Shown here: piece after piece, positions 7,491-16,195 of the stretch
How positions within the stretch are numbered: position 1 is the stretch's first letter
How the letters are laid out: each line of letters starts with the position of its first letter
Assembly: GCF_009829685.1 (NCBI RefSeq)
Contig: NZ_VWSD01000003.1
Location: forward strand, 1 to 64,000
DNA length: 64,000 nt
Source of the DNA: Cellulomonas citrea
GTDB taxonomy: Bacteria; Actinomycetota; Actinomycetes; Actinomycetales; Cellulomonadaceae
Reading direction: 5' to 3'
Notes under the pieces: generated by a model
Told to the model about the DNA's origin: nothing
Database searches by the model: none
Seen by the model: only the letters and a program-made list of their open reading frames with translations
Program-made: the position numbers and the translations under genes

Positions 7491-8624
7491 CTAGTAGTGG
7501 ATGGACGTGTCCAGGAACTCGTTGGTGGACAGGTCCGCCGTGGTCAGGCCGGGCTTCACCTCGATGTTCTGCGCCTTGTAGATGTCGCTGAACAGCGTGA
7601 GGTTCTCCTGCTGACGCTTGTCGTCGAAGGAGCCGAGGACACCGTCGGTGCCGTTGTCGACGATCTTCAGCGACTTCATGAGCGACACCGCGTTGGCGGC
7701 CCGCTCGGGCGAGATCTGCCAGAACTGGTCGATCTGCTTGAGGTAGTCGGTGATCGCCGCGTTGGTGGCCACCGGGTCCTTGATGAAGTCGGCCTGGGCC
7801 TGCTGCAGGGCCGGGACGAGCTTCTTGAGGCAGGCCTCGTTCTCCTTGACCACCGAGGGGATGCCGACGAGCGGCTGGGAGTACCCGGTGAACCCGGCGT
7901 CGGCGATCATGAGGTAGGACACCGGCTTCTTCCAGGCGTCCAGCTCCTTCTCGTACTGGTAGGGCTCGGAGGTGACGAAGCCCTGCTGGACGATGCCCTC
8001 ACCCGAGACGAACCGGGTGGGCGAGCCGTCGTAGCCGGAGTCGAGCTGGTCCTTGCGCAGCCAGCCCTTGTTGACCATCCAGTCGACGTAGGAGGCGCCC
8101 TGGAAGTACAGGACCTTGGCGTCGGACTTGCCGATGTCGGCGAAGGTCTTGAAGTCGTACTTGGTCGGGTCCCACATGAGGACCTGCGGGGACTTGGCGA
8201 GGGGGGCCATCACCGCGATCGTCGGCTGGGTGTTGGAGAGCTTGACCTGCTCGTCGGTGTTGACGTAGCCGAGCAGGATCGAGGTGTCCTGGTAGATGAG
8301 CGAGGTGTCGTCCTGGTAGCCGACGAAGGGGCCGCCGGCGCGGATCTCGAGCGTGATGTTCGGGTCGGCCTTGAGGGGGCCGGAGTAGTGCCCCTTCTTC
8401 GCGTCGATCGTGGCCTTGGACTGGTCGATCGCCTCGTAGAGGCCGCCGTGCTCCGGCTCGGGGTACCAGTCGGTCTGGATGACGACCGTCGACGGGCAGG
8501 CGGCCAGCGGGCCCGCCGGTCCCGACGCGGACGAGGCGTCCGAGCTGCCGCCGGAGCTGCACGCAGCCAGCAGCAGCATCGAGACCGCTCCGGCCGTTCC
8601 GGCGATGAGTGGTTGCTTGCGCAC
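7491..8624 (-). CDS. ABC transporter substrate-binding lipoprotein, NMT1/THI5-like
   Basis: A 377-residue lipoprotein. The GTG at 8624 is chosen because AGGAGG sits four bases upstream and the protein then begins directly with a signal peptide ending in the lipobox LLLAAC near residue 20. An upstream in-frame start at 8666 would displace the signal. The mature part has the NMT1/THI5-type opening (TDWYPEPEHGGLYEA), the class that binds pyrimidines, taurine-like or riboflavin-like ligands. It is the substrate receptor for the permease/ATPase encoded upstream on the same strand. A 125-base gap holding box A (8647-8667) precedes it, so it may be separately transcribed. Confidence 0.9.
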   Translation of the reverse strand: MRKQPLIAGTAGAVSMLLLAACSSGGSSDASSASGPAGPLAACPSTVVIQTDWYPEPEHGGLYEAIDQSKATIDAKKGHYSGPLKADPNITLEIRAGGPFVGYQDDTSLIYQDTSILLGYVNTDEQVKLSNTQPTIAVMAPLAKSPQVLMWDPTKYDFKTFADIGKSDAKVLYFQGASYVDWMVNKGWLRKDQLDSGYDGSPTRFVSGEGIVQQGFVTSEPYQYEKELDAWKKPVSYLMIADAGFTGYSQPLVGIPSVVKENEACLKKLVPALQQAQADFIKDPVATNAAITDYLKQIDQFWQISPERAANAVSLMKSLKIVDNGTDGVLGSFDDKRQQENLTLFSDIYKAQNIEVKPGLTTADLSTNEFLDTSIHY

Positions 8625-8646
8625 AGGTCCTCCTGAGGAGCGCTCT

Positions 8647-8667
8647 ACTGGTATGACATGTGACATC
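8647..8667. promoter_or_regulatory. Candidate FadR-type operator, site A
   Basis: The site reads ACTGGT, nine bases, GACATC, 23 bases upstream of the binding-protein start codon. The same layout occurs at 18505-18525 and, less exactly, at 10396-10416 and 31948-31968. The left half resembles GntR/FadR boxes (TGGT-N3-AC). Confidence 0.5.
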
Positions 8668-8749
8668 TTTTCTGTGGCTCCTCTCTGTGGTCAAGGCTGC
8701 GGGACGAAGGTTTACCGGCCGGAAACACCCGGCGCGGTCGGGACCGCGC

Positions 8750-9595
8750 TCAGCCGGACGTGGGCCGGTACCAGCTGCCCGTGACGGCCTTGCCCAGGGC
8801 GCCGAACAGCCAGAACACCGCCAGGCCGAGCAGCGAGGACAAGATGATCGAGGCGTACAGCCGCTCGCCCTGGAGGCTGTTGCGGTAGGTGTCGATGAGC
8901 AGACCGATCCCCGGGTCGCCCTGGCGGAAGAAGAAGTCGCCGACGATCGCACCGATCACCGACAGCCCCGCCGAGATGCGCAGCCCCGTGAACACCGCCG
9001 GCAGCGAGGCCGGCACCTGGAGCTTGACCAGACGGGTGTACCTGTCGGCCCGGTGCAGCGTGAACAGGTCGTGCATCGCCGGTTCGGCCGACTGCAGCCC
9101 GAAGAACGTGTTCGTGATGATCGGGAACACCGCGATGAGCACACAGACCACCACCCGGCTCCAGAAGGAGTACCCGAGCGCGAACGCGATGAGCGGCACG
9201 AGCGCCAGGATCGGGATGGTCTGCAGCACGACGGCGTACGGGTAGAGGCTGGTCTCGATCCACTTCGCCTGGCTCATGAGGATCGCGACGAGGAACCCGA
9301 TGACCATCGCGATGAGCAGCCCGGCCACCGCGACCCGCGTCGTGGTCCACAGCCCCTCGAGCTCGGACATGAGGTTGTGCCCGTCGAGGAAGCCCACCGC
9401 CACCACCTTGTGCGGGGGCGGCAGCACGAACCGCCGCCGCTCGGACAGCACGACGTAGCTGACGAAGTACCACAGGCCGATGACGGAGAGGCCGACCGCG
9501 ATCGGCAGCACGATCTCCGCCGTGCGGGAGGCGAACCAGCCCGAGCGCGCGCGGGCCTTCGACGGGGACTGGCGCCCGGGCGTCGCGGCGGCCAT
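8750..9595 (-). CDS. ABC transporter permease (NMT1/THI5-type importer)
   Basis: A 281-residue inner-membrane permease of the SsuC/ThiX type with about six hydrophobic helices (first near residue 30-50). The cytoplasmic EAA-like loop that contacts the ATPase is around residue 180-200 (LHRADRYTRLVKLQVPASLPAVFTGLR). The ATG at 9595 overlaps the ATPase stop by one base (TGATG), so the two are translationally coupled. With the ATPase at 9595-10338 and the lipoprotein at 7491-8624 it forms a complete importer. An open frame extends upstream but is an antisense/overlap shadow of the ATPase gene. Confidence 0.9.
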   Translation of the reverse strand: MAAATPGRQSPSKARARSGWFASRTAEIVLPIAVGLSVIGLWYFVSYVVLSERRRFVLPPPHKVVAVGFLDGHNLMSELEGLWTTTRVAVAGLLIAMVIGFLVAILMSQAKWIETSLYPYAVVLQTIPILALVPLIAFALGYSFWSRVVVCVLIAVFPIITNTFFGLQSAEPAMHDLFTLHRADRYTRLVKLQVPASLPAVFTGLRISAGLSVIGAIVGDFFFRQGDPGIGLLIDTYRNSLQGERLYASIILSSLLGLAVFWLFGALGKAVTGSWYRPTSG

Positions 9596-10338
9596 CAGTG
9601 GGCTCCCCGCAGCGACTGCGAGACGAGCCCGGTGAGCTCGGCGAAGGCCGGGTCGTAGCGCAGCTCGGCGGTGCGCGGATAGCCGAAGGGCACGTCGAAG
9701 ACCTCCTTGACGCGGCCGGGGCGGGCGGCCATGACGACCACCCGGCTGGACAGGTACACCGCCTCGGCGACCGAGTGCGTGACGAAGACGCCGGTGAACT
9801 GCTCGGCGCCGTACAGCCGCAGCACCTCGTCGTTGAGCGACTGCCGGGTGATCTCGTCGAGCGCCGCGAACGGCTCGTCGAACATGAACAGCTCGGGGTG
9901 CAGCACGAGCGAACGGGCCAGCGAGACGCGCATCTTCATGCCGCCGGACAGCTGGCGCGGGTAGTGGCCGGCGAAGGCGGACAGGCCGACGATCTCGAGG
10001 GTCTTGGCGACCTCGTTCTTCGTCTGGGTCTTGCCCATCCCCTCCAGCTCGGCGAACAGGCCGACGTTGCGCTCGACGGTGCGCCACGGCAGCAGGGTCG
10101 CGTCCTGGAACACGTAGCCGACCTGGTCGGTCGTCGTCTCGACGCGACCGGAGGTCTCCGGCTGCAGACCGGAGGCGATCCGCAGCAGCGTCGACTTGCC
10201 GCAGCCGGAGGGGCCGAGCAACGCGACGAACTCGCCACGTCCGATGGAGATGTCGACATCCTCGAGGGCGACGGTCCCGTCCGGGAACGTCATGCCGACG
10301 CCCTCGAACTGGAGCATCACGGCCTTGTCCGAGCTCAA
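9595..10338 (-). CDS. ABC transporter ATP-binding protein (NMT1/THI5-type importer)
   Basis: A 247-residue ATPase with Walker A GPSGCGKST, Q-loop YVFQDATLLPW, signature LSGGMKMR, Walker B LFMFDEPFAALDE and the H-loop in VTHSVAEA, in the usual SsuB/TauB order. I place the start at the TTG at 10338, preceded by GAAGGAGG at normal distance. A start at 10377 is also open but lacks a ribosome site. It is the first gene of the importer operon, divergent from the aldehyde dehydrogenase. Confidence 0.9.
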   Translation of the reverse strand: MSSDKAVMLQFEGVGMTFPDGTVALEDVDISIGRGEFVALLGPSGCGKSTLLRIASGLQPETSGRVETTTDQVGYVFQDATLLPWRTVERNVGLFAELEGMGKTQTKNEVAKTLEIVGLSAFAGHYPRQLSGGMKMRVSLARSLVLHPELFMFDEPFAALDEITRQSLNDEVLRLYGAEQFTGVFVTHSVAEAVYLSSRVVVMAARPGRVKEVFDVPFGYPRTAELRYDPAFAELTGLVSQSLRGAH

Positions 10339-10395
10339 CGGTCCTCCTTCACCGCACCGTCCCCGCCCGAGCACCAAGCGCCGTTGACTGGTCCA

Positions 10396-10416
10396 CGTGG
10401 TAAGAGGTCTGATAAC
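10396..10416. promoter_or_regulatory. Candidate FadR-type operator, site D
   Basis: TGGT, nine bases, then GATAAC, in the 154-base divergent region between the ATPase and aldehyde dehydrogenase genes. It keeps the spacing of sites A and B but has a weaker match. A GTAAG/CTTAC inverted repeat overlaps it. Confidence 0.35.
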
Positions 10417-10492
10417 TTACAGCCTGGTGGACGGCGTCCCCGATGTCAAGGACACCGGCCCCTCACACCGCCCGGAGCACCTGGAGACCAGC

Positions 10493-11977
10493 ATGGCGAC
10501 GACGTCCTTCGTCCGTGGACCGTGGACCCCGCTCGAGCTCACCGCACCCCTCGACGGGCTGCTGCACGGCTCGGCGGGCACGCTCACCTCGCTCGACCCG
10601 GCGACCGGCGAGGTGGTCGCCACCGTGAGCGAGGCCAGCACCGCCGACGCCGACGCCGCCGTGGCGGCCGCCCGCCACGCGTTCGAGACCAGCCGGTGGC
10701 GCAACGACGGTGCGCTGCGCGCCCGGGTGCTGCACCGCTGGACCGAGTCGATGCGCGCCGCATCCGGCCGGCTCGCCGAGCTGCTCACCCGCGAGCAGGG
10801 CAAGACCCTCGGCCAGGCGCACGGCGAGGTCGCCGGCGCGATCAACATGATCGACTACAACGCCGGCCAGGCCCGCGCGCTGTACGGCCGCTCGCTGGCC
10901 CTGTCCCCCACCGCGCACGGTGTGGTGCTGCGTGAACCGGTCGGGGTGGTCGCGGCGATCACGCCGTGGAACTACCCGCTCAACCTCACCATCCGCGCCG
11001 TCGCGCCGGCCCTGGCCGCGGGCAACGCCGTCGTGGTCAAGCCCGCCAGCCTCACCCCGGCCATCGTGGTCGCCGCCCTGCACCTGCTGGCTGCCGACCC
11101 CGAGCTGCCCGAGGGCATCCTCACCGCCGTGGCCGGACCGGGCTCCTCGGTCGGCGACCGGCTGGTCACCCACCCCGACGTCGACATGATCGCCTTCACC
11201 GGCGACTCGGTGACCGGCATCCGGATCATGAAGCGCGCCGCCGACGACCTCAAGAAGGTCTCGCTCGAGCTCGGCGGCAAGTCGCCGAACGTCGTGTTCG
11301 CCGACGCACCGTGGGACAAGGCCCTGGCGGGAGCCGCGAACGCGGTGTTCTCCGCCGCCGGGCAGATCTGCACCGCCGGCAGCCGGCTGCTCGTCGCCGA
11401 GTCGATCGCCGAGAGGTTCGTCGCCGAGCTGGCCGAGCGGACGACCGCGATGCGGGTCGGCGACGGGCTCGACCCGTCGGTCGCGATGGGCCCGCTGGTC
11501 TCGGCCGGTCAGCTGCGCACCGTGCTGGAGTACGTCGACATCGCCAAGGCCGACGGCACGGTGCTCGTCGGCGGCGAGCGCCTCACCAGCGACGGCCTGG
11601 CCGACGGCAACTTCGTCGCCCCGACCATCGTCACCGACCTCGACCCGAGCTCCCGGCTGCTGTCCGAGGAGGTGTTCGGCCCGGTGCTGGCCGTGCAGAC
11701 CTTCGCCGACGAGGACGAGGCGATCGCCCTCGCCAACTCGACGAGCTTCGGCCTGGCCGCAGGTCTGTGGACCGCCGACGTCGACCGCGCCTGGCGGGTC
11801 GGGCGGGCGATCCGCTCCGGCACCATCTGGATCAACACCTACCACCACTTCTACGCCGAGATGGAGGTCGGCGGTTTCGGCCAGTCCGGCCTCGGCCGTC
11901 AGCAGGGCGTCGAGGGGCTGCTGGAGTTCACCGAGACCAAGCACCTCAACTTCGACCACGCGCCGACGCTGTTCTGA
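10493..11977 (+). CDS. NAD(P)-dependent aldehyde dehydrogenase
   Basis: A 494-residue class-3 aldehyde dehydrogenase that oxidises an aldehyde to a carboxylate. Visible are the PWNYPLNL motif near 155, the catalytic glutamate in LELGGKSPN near 260, the catalytic cysteine in GQICTAGSR near 294, and EEVFGPVL near 390. The ATG at 10493 follows GGAG and starts the protein where family members start; the frame is open to 10397 but that stretch carries the divergent promoter. It resembles betaine-aldehyde/vanillin-type enzymes. It is monocistronic, ending at a strong hairpin, and is divergent from the importer, so it probably serves the same pathway. Confidence 0.93.
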   Translation: MATTSFVRGPWTPLELTAPLDGLLHGSAGTLTSLDPATGEVVATVSEASTADADAAVAAARHAFETSRWRNDGALRARVLHRWTESMRAASGRLAELLTREQGKTLGQAHGEVAGAINMIDYNAGQARALYGRSLALSPTAHGVVLREPVGVVAAITPWNYPLNLTIRAVAPALAAGNAVVVKPASLTPAIVVAALHLLAADPELPEGILTAVAGPGSSVGDRLVTHPDVDMIAFTGDSVTGIRIMKRAADDLKKVSLELGGKSPNVVFADAPWDKALAGAANAVFSAAGQICTAGSRLLVAESIAERFVAELAERTTAMRVGDGLDPSVAMGPLVSAGQLRTVLEYVDIAKADGTVLVGGERLTSDGLADGNFVAPTIVTDLDPSSRLLSEEVFGPVLAVQTFADEDEAIALANSTSFGLAAGLWTADVDRAWRVGRAIRSGTIWINTYHHFYAEMEVGGFGQSGLGRQQGVEGLLEFTETKHLNFDHAPTLF

Positions 11978-11980
11978 GGC

Positions 11981-12012
11981 GCCGCGCGCCGTCCTGCGGG
12001 ACGGCGCGCGGC
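11981..12012. terminator. Bidirectional hairpin terminator
   Basis: A perfect 14-bp stem (11981-11994 with 11999-12012) and a TGCG tetraloop begin three bases after the aldehyde dehydrogenase stop, between convergent genes. There is no T-tract. Confidence 0.8.
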
Positions 12013-12026
12013 CGTCCCGACCTCGC

Positions 12027-13391
12027 TCAGCGGGAGAGCTGCTCGACCTGGATCCGCGCCGCCGTCACCGCGCCGATGGCGGCCGTCATGGGCGCGTCGT
12101 CCACGGGCTGGGCGACGGCCTGGCACTGCGCGACGATCTCGCGCAGCGCGCCGATCTGGCGCAGCCCGGAGTTGAGCTGCCCGTCGATGGGGCGGGTGAA
12201 CGGGTCGAGCTGACGCGACAGCCCGTACCGCGGGATGAGCAGCCGCCAGGTCGCGAGCTGGCGCTGGAAGGTGCGCGTCTGGGTCTGCACCTCGCCGAGG
12301 TCGCGCGCGAGCGTGCGCAGCCCCTCGTGCGTGAGGGTGAGCCCGCGGCCGGCCGTCGTGGCCGCCTCCTCCAGCGCCCGGCACAGCTGGTGCACGTAGA
12401 GCGGCGCGCGGTCGGGGGCGTCACCGGCCGCGACCTCACGGGCGAACTCGGCGAGCATCTCGTCGTGCAGCCGGGCCAGTGCGGTGCGCAGCCGCAGCTC
12501 GGCGATCGCCTCGCGGACCTCCCCCAGGCGCGCGTCGAGCTGCTCGATCGCGTCGCACAGCCACTGGCTGATCTCGGTGAGCGGCTCGACCACCCGGCCG
12601 AGCACCGGCCACGTGTCCGAGACGGCGTGCGAGGCGGCGGCCGCCGAGCTCACCGCGTCCCGCAGCCGGTCGAGCACCTCGCCGGTCTCGGCCTGGGTCC
12701 GCGCCAGCTCACCGGAGAGCGCACCGAGCTCGTCGAGGCTGGCCATCCGGGCGTCGAGCGCGCGGTCCACCGCGATCGCCGCGTCGACCAGGTCCTGCGT
12801 GAGGCCGCTGCCCGGGTCCCGCGGGTCGGGCCCCGTCCAGCTGGTGAGCGCCCGACGTGCCGCGACCTCCGCGGGCACGACCTCCCGGATGAAGTCCTGG
12901 TAGCTGGCCGCCCCGAGCGAGGCGATCCCCGCGGTCAGCTCGTCGGCACCGCTCTTGGCGGCCTGCGCACGTGAGCTGCCGGCCGCGCGCCACGCCTTCT
13001 CCTTCGGCGCCACCGTCTGGTACAGCCCGGTGGCGGCGGCGAACAGGTCGGTACGGCACGGCCGCTGGCGCACCGACAGGTACCCGTCCCCGAGCGGCGT
13101 CATCGTCGCGAACACCCAGTAGCCGACCCCGTCGCTGGCCAGGCTCTTGATGTAGCCGGCCATCGGGTACCCGGACCGGAGCAGGTCCCACGTGATGCGG
13201 AACAGACCGCCCGGGATGTCGGGGTGGCGCACGACGTTGTGCGGCGCGTCGAGCAGCTCGTCCATCTCCATCCGCGAGTAGCGGCTGAAGACGTGGTTCG
13301 CGCCGTCGATGACCCCCTTGCGGTCGGTGGTCGAGAAGAACAGGTCGCGCGGGGCGACCTCCCGGTCCAGACCGTTCGGCACACCCGTCAT
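12027..13391 (-). CDS. Aer-like PAS-domain sensor protein without a recognisable output domain
   Basis: A 454-residue soluble protein. Residues about 15-120 are a PAS domain of the aerotaxis-receptor type: STTDRKGVIDGANHVFSRYSR, PHNVVRHPDIPGGLF, the W in ITWDLLRSGYPMAGYIKS, then DGVGYWVFATMTPL. In Aer this domain binds FAD and senses redox state. The remaining about 330 residues are mostly alanine/leucine/arginine-rich predicted helix and coiled coil. I do not see a methyl-accepting hairpin, kinase or GGDEF motif, nor any membrane segment. It is monocistronic, with an ATG at 13391 (a GTG nine bases upstream is also possible). The role may be redox or energy sensing through a partner protein; the partner is unknown. 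Confidence 0.8.
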   Translation of the reverse strand: MTGVPNGLDREVAPRDLFFSTTDRKGVIDGANHVFSRYSRMEMDELLDAPHNVVRHPDIPGGLFRITWDLLRSGYPMAGYIKSLASDGVGYWVFATMTPLGDGYLSVRQRPCRTDLFAAATGLYQTVAPKEKAWRAAGSSRAQAAKSGADELTAGIASLGAASYQDFIREVVPAEVAARRALTSWTGPDPRDPGSGLTQDLVDAAIAVDRALDARMASLDELGALSGELARTQAETGEVLDRLRDAVSSAAAASHAVSDTWPVLGRVVEPLTEISQWLCDAIEQLDARLGEVREAIAELRLRTALARLHDEMLAEFAREVAAGDAPDRAPLYVHQLCRALEEAATTAGRGLTLTHEGLRTLARDLGEVQTQTRTFQRQLATWRLLIPRYGLSRQLDPFTRPIDGQLNSGLRQIGALREIVAQCQAVAQPVDDAPMTAAIGAVTAARIQVEQLSR

Positions 13392-13764
13392 TCCGCCCAC
13401 CTTCGTCCTCGCCCGCCCGGCGGCCCTGACCGCCGGGCCCCGCCGCCTCGACGGACCGCAGCCTCGTCGGACCCATCGATCGATCGGTACCGCCCCGGAG
13501 GCCGTACCCGCGAACGGGCACGCGCCGCGTGTTCCGCGCGAGGGACGTGGCGACCACGCCCCGCATCTGCCCAGTTCGGCGCCACGCTAACGCACAGGGC
13601 GGTGCCAGGTGGGGCGGTTGGTGCACCAGGTTCTGCGACCTGTCCGTGGTGCTCGGCCTGCTGCCCGATCGGTGTGCGCCGCCCCGCCGCCGGCGGGCCC
13701 GGGTCGCCCGCCTCGACGCCCCGCGGCGTCCTCCGGCCACCGGCGGTCGCTACCGTGGGCGCAC
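13392..13764. other. Intergenic region between divergent PAS and GNAT genes
   Basis: This 373-base stretch has no convincing gene. It must hold both divergent promoters. The only element I can support is the -10-like TACCGT at 13754-13759, just ahead of the GNAT start. Confidence 0.5.
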
Positions 13765-14286
13765 GTGCCCCAGTTCGCCGAGTACGTCCCCCTGGCCCAC
13801 GGGGTCGAGGACAGCGCCGTCGTCGTGCGGCATGCCGGACCCGACGACGCGGCGGCGATCGTCGCGGTGGACGCGACACGTCAGCCGCGCGCCGCCTCCC
13901 ACCTCGACTGGGTGAGCGCGCAGCTGGCGCGGGCGGACGCGTTCCACGTCGTCGCGCACTGCGGCGAGACGGTCGTGGGGGCCACCGCCGTCAAGGTCTG
14001 GCCCGCCCCGTCCGACGCCCCCGCGGGGTGGTACGTGTCGGGGATCACCGTGGTGCCGGGCTGGCGGCGACGACGGATCGGCGACCGGATGCTCGCGCTC
14101 GAGCTGGCGGACGTCGACCGGCTGGGCGAGCCGACGTGGAGCCTGGTCAACGCCCGGAACGGCGCCTCGCTCGACCTGCACGCCCGGCACGGGTTCGCCG
14201 AGGTCGCCCGCGCGGCGACGTTCGCCGGGATCACGTTCTCCGGCGGCACCGGCGTGCTGCTGCGCCGGGAGGCGTGCGCCGGCTGA
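13765..14286 (+). CDS. GNAT-family N-acetyltransferase
   Basis: A 173-residue acetyl-CoA-dependent acyltransferase. The core runs from VVRHAGPDDAAAIVAVD to LHARHGFAEVAR, with the acetyl-CoA loop at VPGWRRRRIGDRM (near 95-107, the R/Q-x-x-G-x-G/A equivalent) after the YVSGITVVPG strand. I choose the GTG at 13765 because a TACCGT element lies five bases upstream, suggesting a leaderless mRNA, and because upstream in-frame starts would add a basic non-conserved tail. The substrate is unknown and it stands alone. Confidence 0.82.
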   Translation: MPQFAEYVPLAHGVEDSAVVVRHAGPDDAAAIVAVDATRQPRAASHLDWVSAQLARADAFHVVAHCGETVVGATAVKVWPAPSDAPAGWYVSGITVVPGWRRRRIGDRMLALELADVDRLGEPTWSLVNARNGASLDLHARHGFAEVARAATFAGITFSGGTGVLLRREACAG

Positions 14287-14356
14287 CCAGGCGCGGGGCC
14301 GCCTCAGACGAGTCGAGCAGCCCCGGGTCCAGCAGCCCCGGGTCGAACGTCTGCGG

Positions 14357-14671
14357 TCAGAGCGGGGGTGTCACGCCGCCGCCACGCCGGGTGGGCCGGT
14401 CGAGGCGCCGCTGGCGGAACGCACCGAGCACGTCCATCAACGTCTGACCGGCGCACCCGATGGCGAACGACTGGTAGGCCTCGGCGACGAGGTTCTTCAT
14501 GTCGGCGCTGACCAGCACGACGACGTAGAGGCACCAGACCGGCACCAGGAGCGCCCACCGGCGCCAGTCGTCGAGGCCGAGCCGACGGCCGACGGTGGTG
14601 GCGTAGGCGAAACCCAGCCCCACGCCCAGGACGGTGACGAGCAAGAACACGACGCAGCCCCCCGAGGTCAC
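14357..14671 (-). CDS. Small membrane protein of unknown function
   Basis: A 104-residue protein with two predicted membrane helices (residues about 5-25, GCVVFLLVTVLGVGLGFAYA, and about 38-56, RWALLVPVWCLYVVVLVSA) and a basic, proline/glycine-rich tail. It starts at a GTG and no family is recognised. It lies between the GNAT gene (convergent) and arr (divergent). Codon use looks like the neighbours, so it is probably real. Confidence 0.6.
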   Translation of the reverse strand: MTSGGCVVFLLVTVLGVGLGFAYATTVGRRLGLDDWRRWALLVPVWCLYVVVLVSADMKNLVAEAYQSFAIGCAGQTLMDVLGAFRQRRLDRPTRRGGGVTPPL

Positions 14672-14891
14672 GAATCCTGCGTCGCTGACGCTAGCGGAGC
14701 GGCCGGACGCCGGAGGAGGAACGACCAGGGTGAACCCGCCGGACCGTCGGTCGCGGTGCGGCCGCGCGCCGCGCCGCGCCCCGCGGGTGGCCGTCCCCGT
14801 CGCCGGGCATCATGGGGACGCCGACGACCTGGCCCACCGGCGCGACGGGGAACCGGCGCCGACGCACCCCGACGACCGAGGAGATGACGCC

Positions 14892-15347
14892 ATGGGCGAC
14901 GCCCCCCGCACACCGGTCACCTTCGACCACTGCGCGCACGTCGAGGGCCCGTTCTTCCACGGCACCAGGTCGGCGCTGGACGTCGGCGCCGAGCTCCTGC
15001 CGGGGTACGGCTCCAACTACCAGGCGGGGCGGATCTCGAACCATCTCTACTTCGCCGCGCTCGTCGAGACGGCCGCCTGGGGTGCCGAGCTGGCCACCGC
15101 GTTGGCCGGGCTCGACGAGCGCGGGCACATCTACGTCGTGGAACCCACCGGCCCGTTCGAGGACGACCCCAACGTCACCGACAAGCGGTTCCCGGGGAAC
15201 CCCACCCAGTCGTACCGCACCCGCCACCCGCTGCGGGTCGTCGCCGAGCTGGACTCGTGGGAGGGCCATCCGCCCGAGGTGCTGCAGGGCATGCTCGACA
15301 GCCTCGCGCGGCTGCGCGAGCAGGGGCTCGACGTCATCGAGGACTAG
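14892..15347 (+). CDS. arr: NAD(+)-rifampin ADP-ribosyltransferase
   Basis: A 151-residue Arr enzyme, which transfers ADP-ribose from NAD+ to the C23 hydroxyl of rifamycins and so inactivates them. Hallmarks are FFHGTRSALDVG near residue 20 (NAD-binding His), GYGSNYQAGRISNHLYF, IYVVEPTGPFEDDPNVTDKRFPG and a C-terminal GHPPEVL segment; length matches other Arr proteins (about 140-150). The ATG at 14892 is preceded by GAGGAG; the frame is open further upstream but shows no Arr homology. It is a single gene ending at a strong bidirectional hairpin. I see no mobile element around it, and its base composition matches the neighbours, so it looks intrinsic. Confidence 0.95.
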   Translation: MGDAPRTPVTFDHCAHVEGPFFHGTRSALDVGAELLPGYGSNYQAGRISNHLYFAALVETAAWGAELATALAGLDERGHIYVVEPTGPFEDDPNVTDKRFPGNPTQSYRTRHPLRVVAELDSWEGHPPEVLQGMLDSLARLREQGLDVIED

Positions 15348-15395
15348 CGGGGCCCGCGGGCGTGGGGCTCGCCGGGGCGCGACCGCGCACGACGG

Positions 15396-15441
15396 CGGTG
15401 CGGTGGTGGGCAGGTCGGCGACCCTGCCCACCACCGCACCG
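15396..15441. terminator. Bidirectional hairpin terminator
   Basis: A perfect 19-bp stem (15396-15414 with 15423-15441) and an 8-base loop lie between the convergent arr and methyltransferase genes. It is the strongest hairpin in the window. Confidence 0.85.
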
Positions 15442-15448
15442 GACCCCG

Positions 15449-16195
15449 CTAGCGCTCGACCAGCGCGAACACGCCCCAGCCGACGTGCACCCGCGTGAAC
15501 GCCGCGTACTGCTGCGGCTCGACCTGGAGCAGCCGACGGACCTCGTCGTGCAGCTCGTGGTCCGGGTGGGCGTCCGCCCAGCGGCGCATCGTCAGCCACT
15601 GCGGGGCGGCGTACCGGTCCCAGGACTCCTCGGTCGCGCAGACCATCTCGACCACGTCGTAGCCCAGCGCGCCGAACGAGGCGAGCAGACCCGGCAGCGT
15701 GAGGTAGTCCTCGACCGACTGCACCCCGCACCCGGCCAGGACCTCCGGGCTGGTCGGGACGGTGCGCCAGTACGGCTCGCCCACCAGCAGCATCCCGCCG
15801 GGCCGCAGGCTGGCGCGCAGCAGGTCGAGCGTGCCGGGCACCCCGCCACCGATCCAGGTGGCACCCACGCAGGCCGCGAGGTCGACGGGCTCGTCGGCGA
15901 CGTAGCCGGCGGCGTCGGCCTCGACGAACCGGACGGCGTCGGTCACACCGAGCTCGGCAGCACGGGCCCGGGCGTGGGCGAGGAAGTCGGGGTTGAGGTC
16001 GACGCCGAGGCCGGTGACCTGGTGGTCACGGGCCCAGGTCGCCAGCAGCTCACCGGACCCGCAGGCCAGGTCGAGGATGCGCGCCCCGGCGGGCAGGGCG
16101 AGCCTGGCCCCGAGGTCGGCGAGCTGATGCTCTGTCAGCGGGTTGTGGATCCGGTGACCGGACTCACGGATGGAGAAGAGACGAAGGTCGAACAT
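15449..16195 (-). CDS. Class I SAM-dependent methyltransferase
   Basis: A 248-residue methyltransferase. Motif I is ILDLACGSGELLATWA (near 40-55), the acidic end of strand 2 is GLGVDLNP, motif II is near VRFVEADAAGY, and a post-motif loop reads LRPGGMLLVGEPYW. An acceptor domain follows (about 150-248). It resembles small-molecule or ubiquinone-type methyltransferases; the acceptor is unknown. It starts at the ATG at 16195, is monocistronic and convergent with arr. Confidence 0.88.
   Translation of the reverse strand: MFDLRLFSIRESGHRIHNPLTEHQLADLGARLALPAGARILDLACGSGELLATWARDHQVTGLGVDLNPDFLAHARARAAELGVTDAVRFVEADAAGYVADEPVDLAACVGATWIGGGVPGTLDLLRASLRPGGMLLVGEPYWRTVPTSPEVLAGCGVQSVEDYLTLPGLLASFGALGYDVVEMVCATEESWDRYAAPQWLTMRRWADAHPDHELHDEVRRLLQVEPQQYAAFTRVHVGWGVFALVER

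Noticed and set aside
6228-8636. An 802-residue plus-strand open frame
   Set aside because: It runs antisense to three well-supported genes and has the Gly/Arg/Asp/Val-rich composition typical of the opposite strand of GC-rich coding DNA. No family motif is present.
7491-10338. Thiamine-precursor (ThiXYZ) identity for the first importer
   Set aside because: The binding protein shares the THI5/NMT1-type opening, but no thiamine genes or riboswitch are nearby. The context is catabolic, so the ligand is left open.
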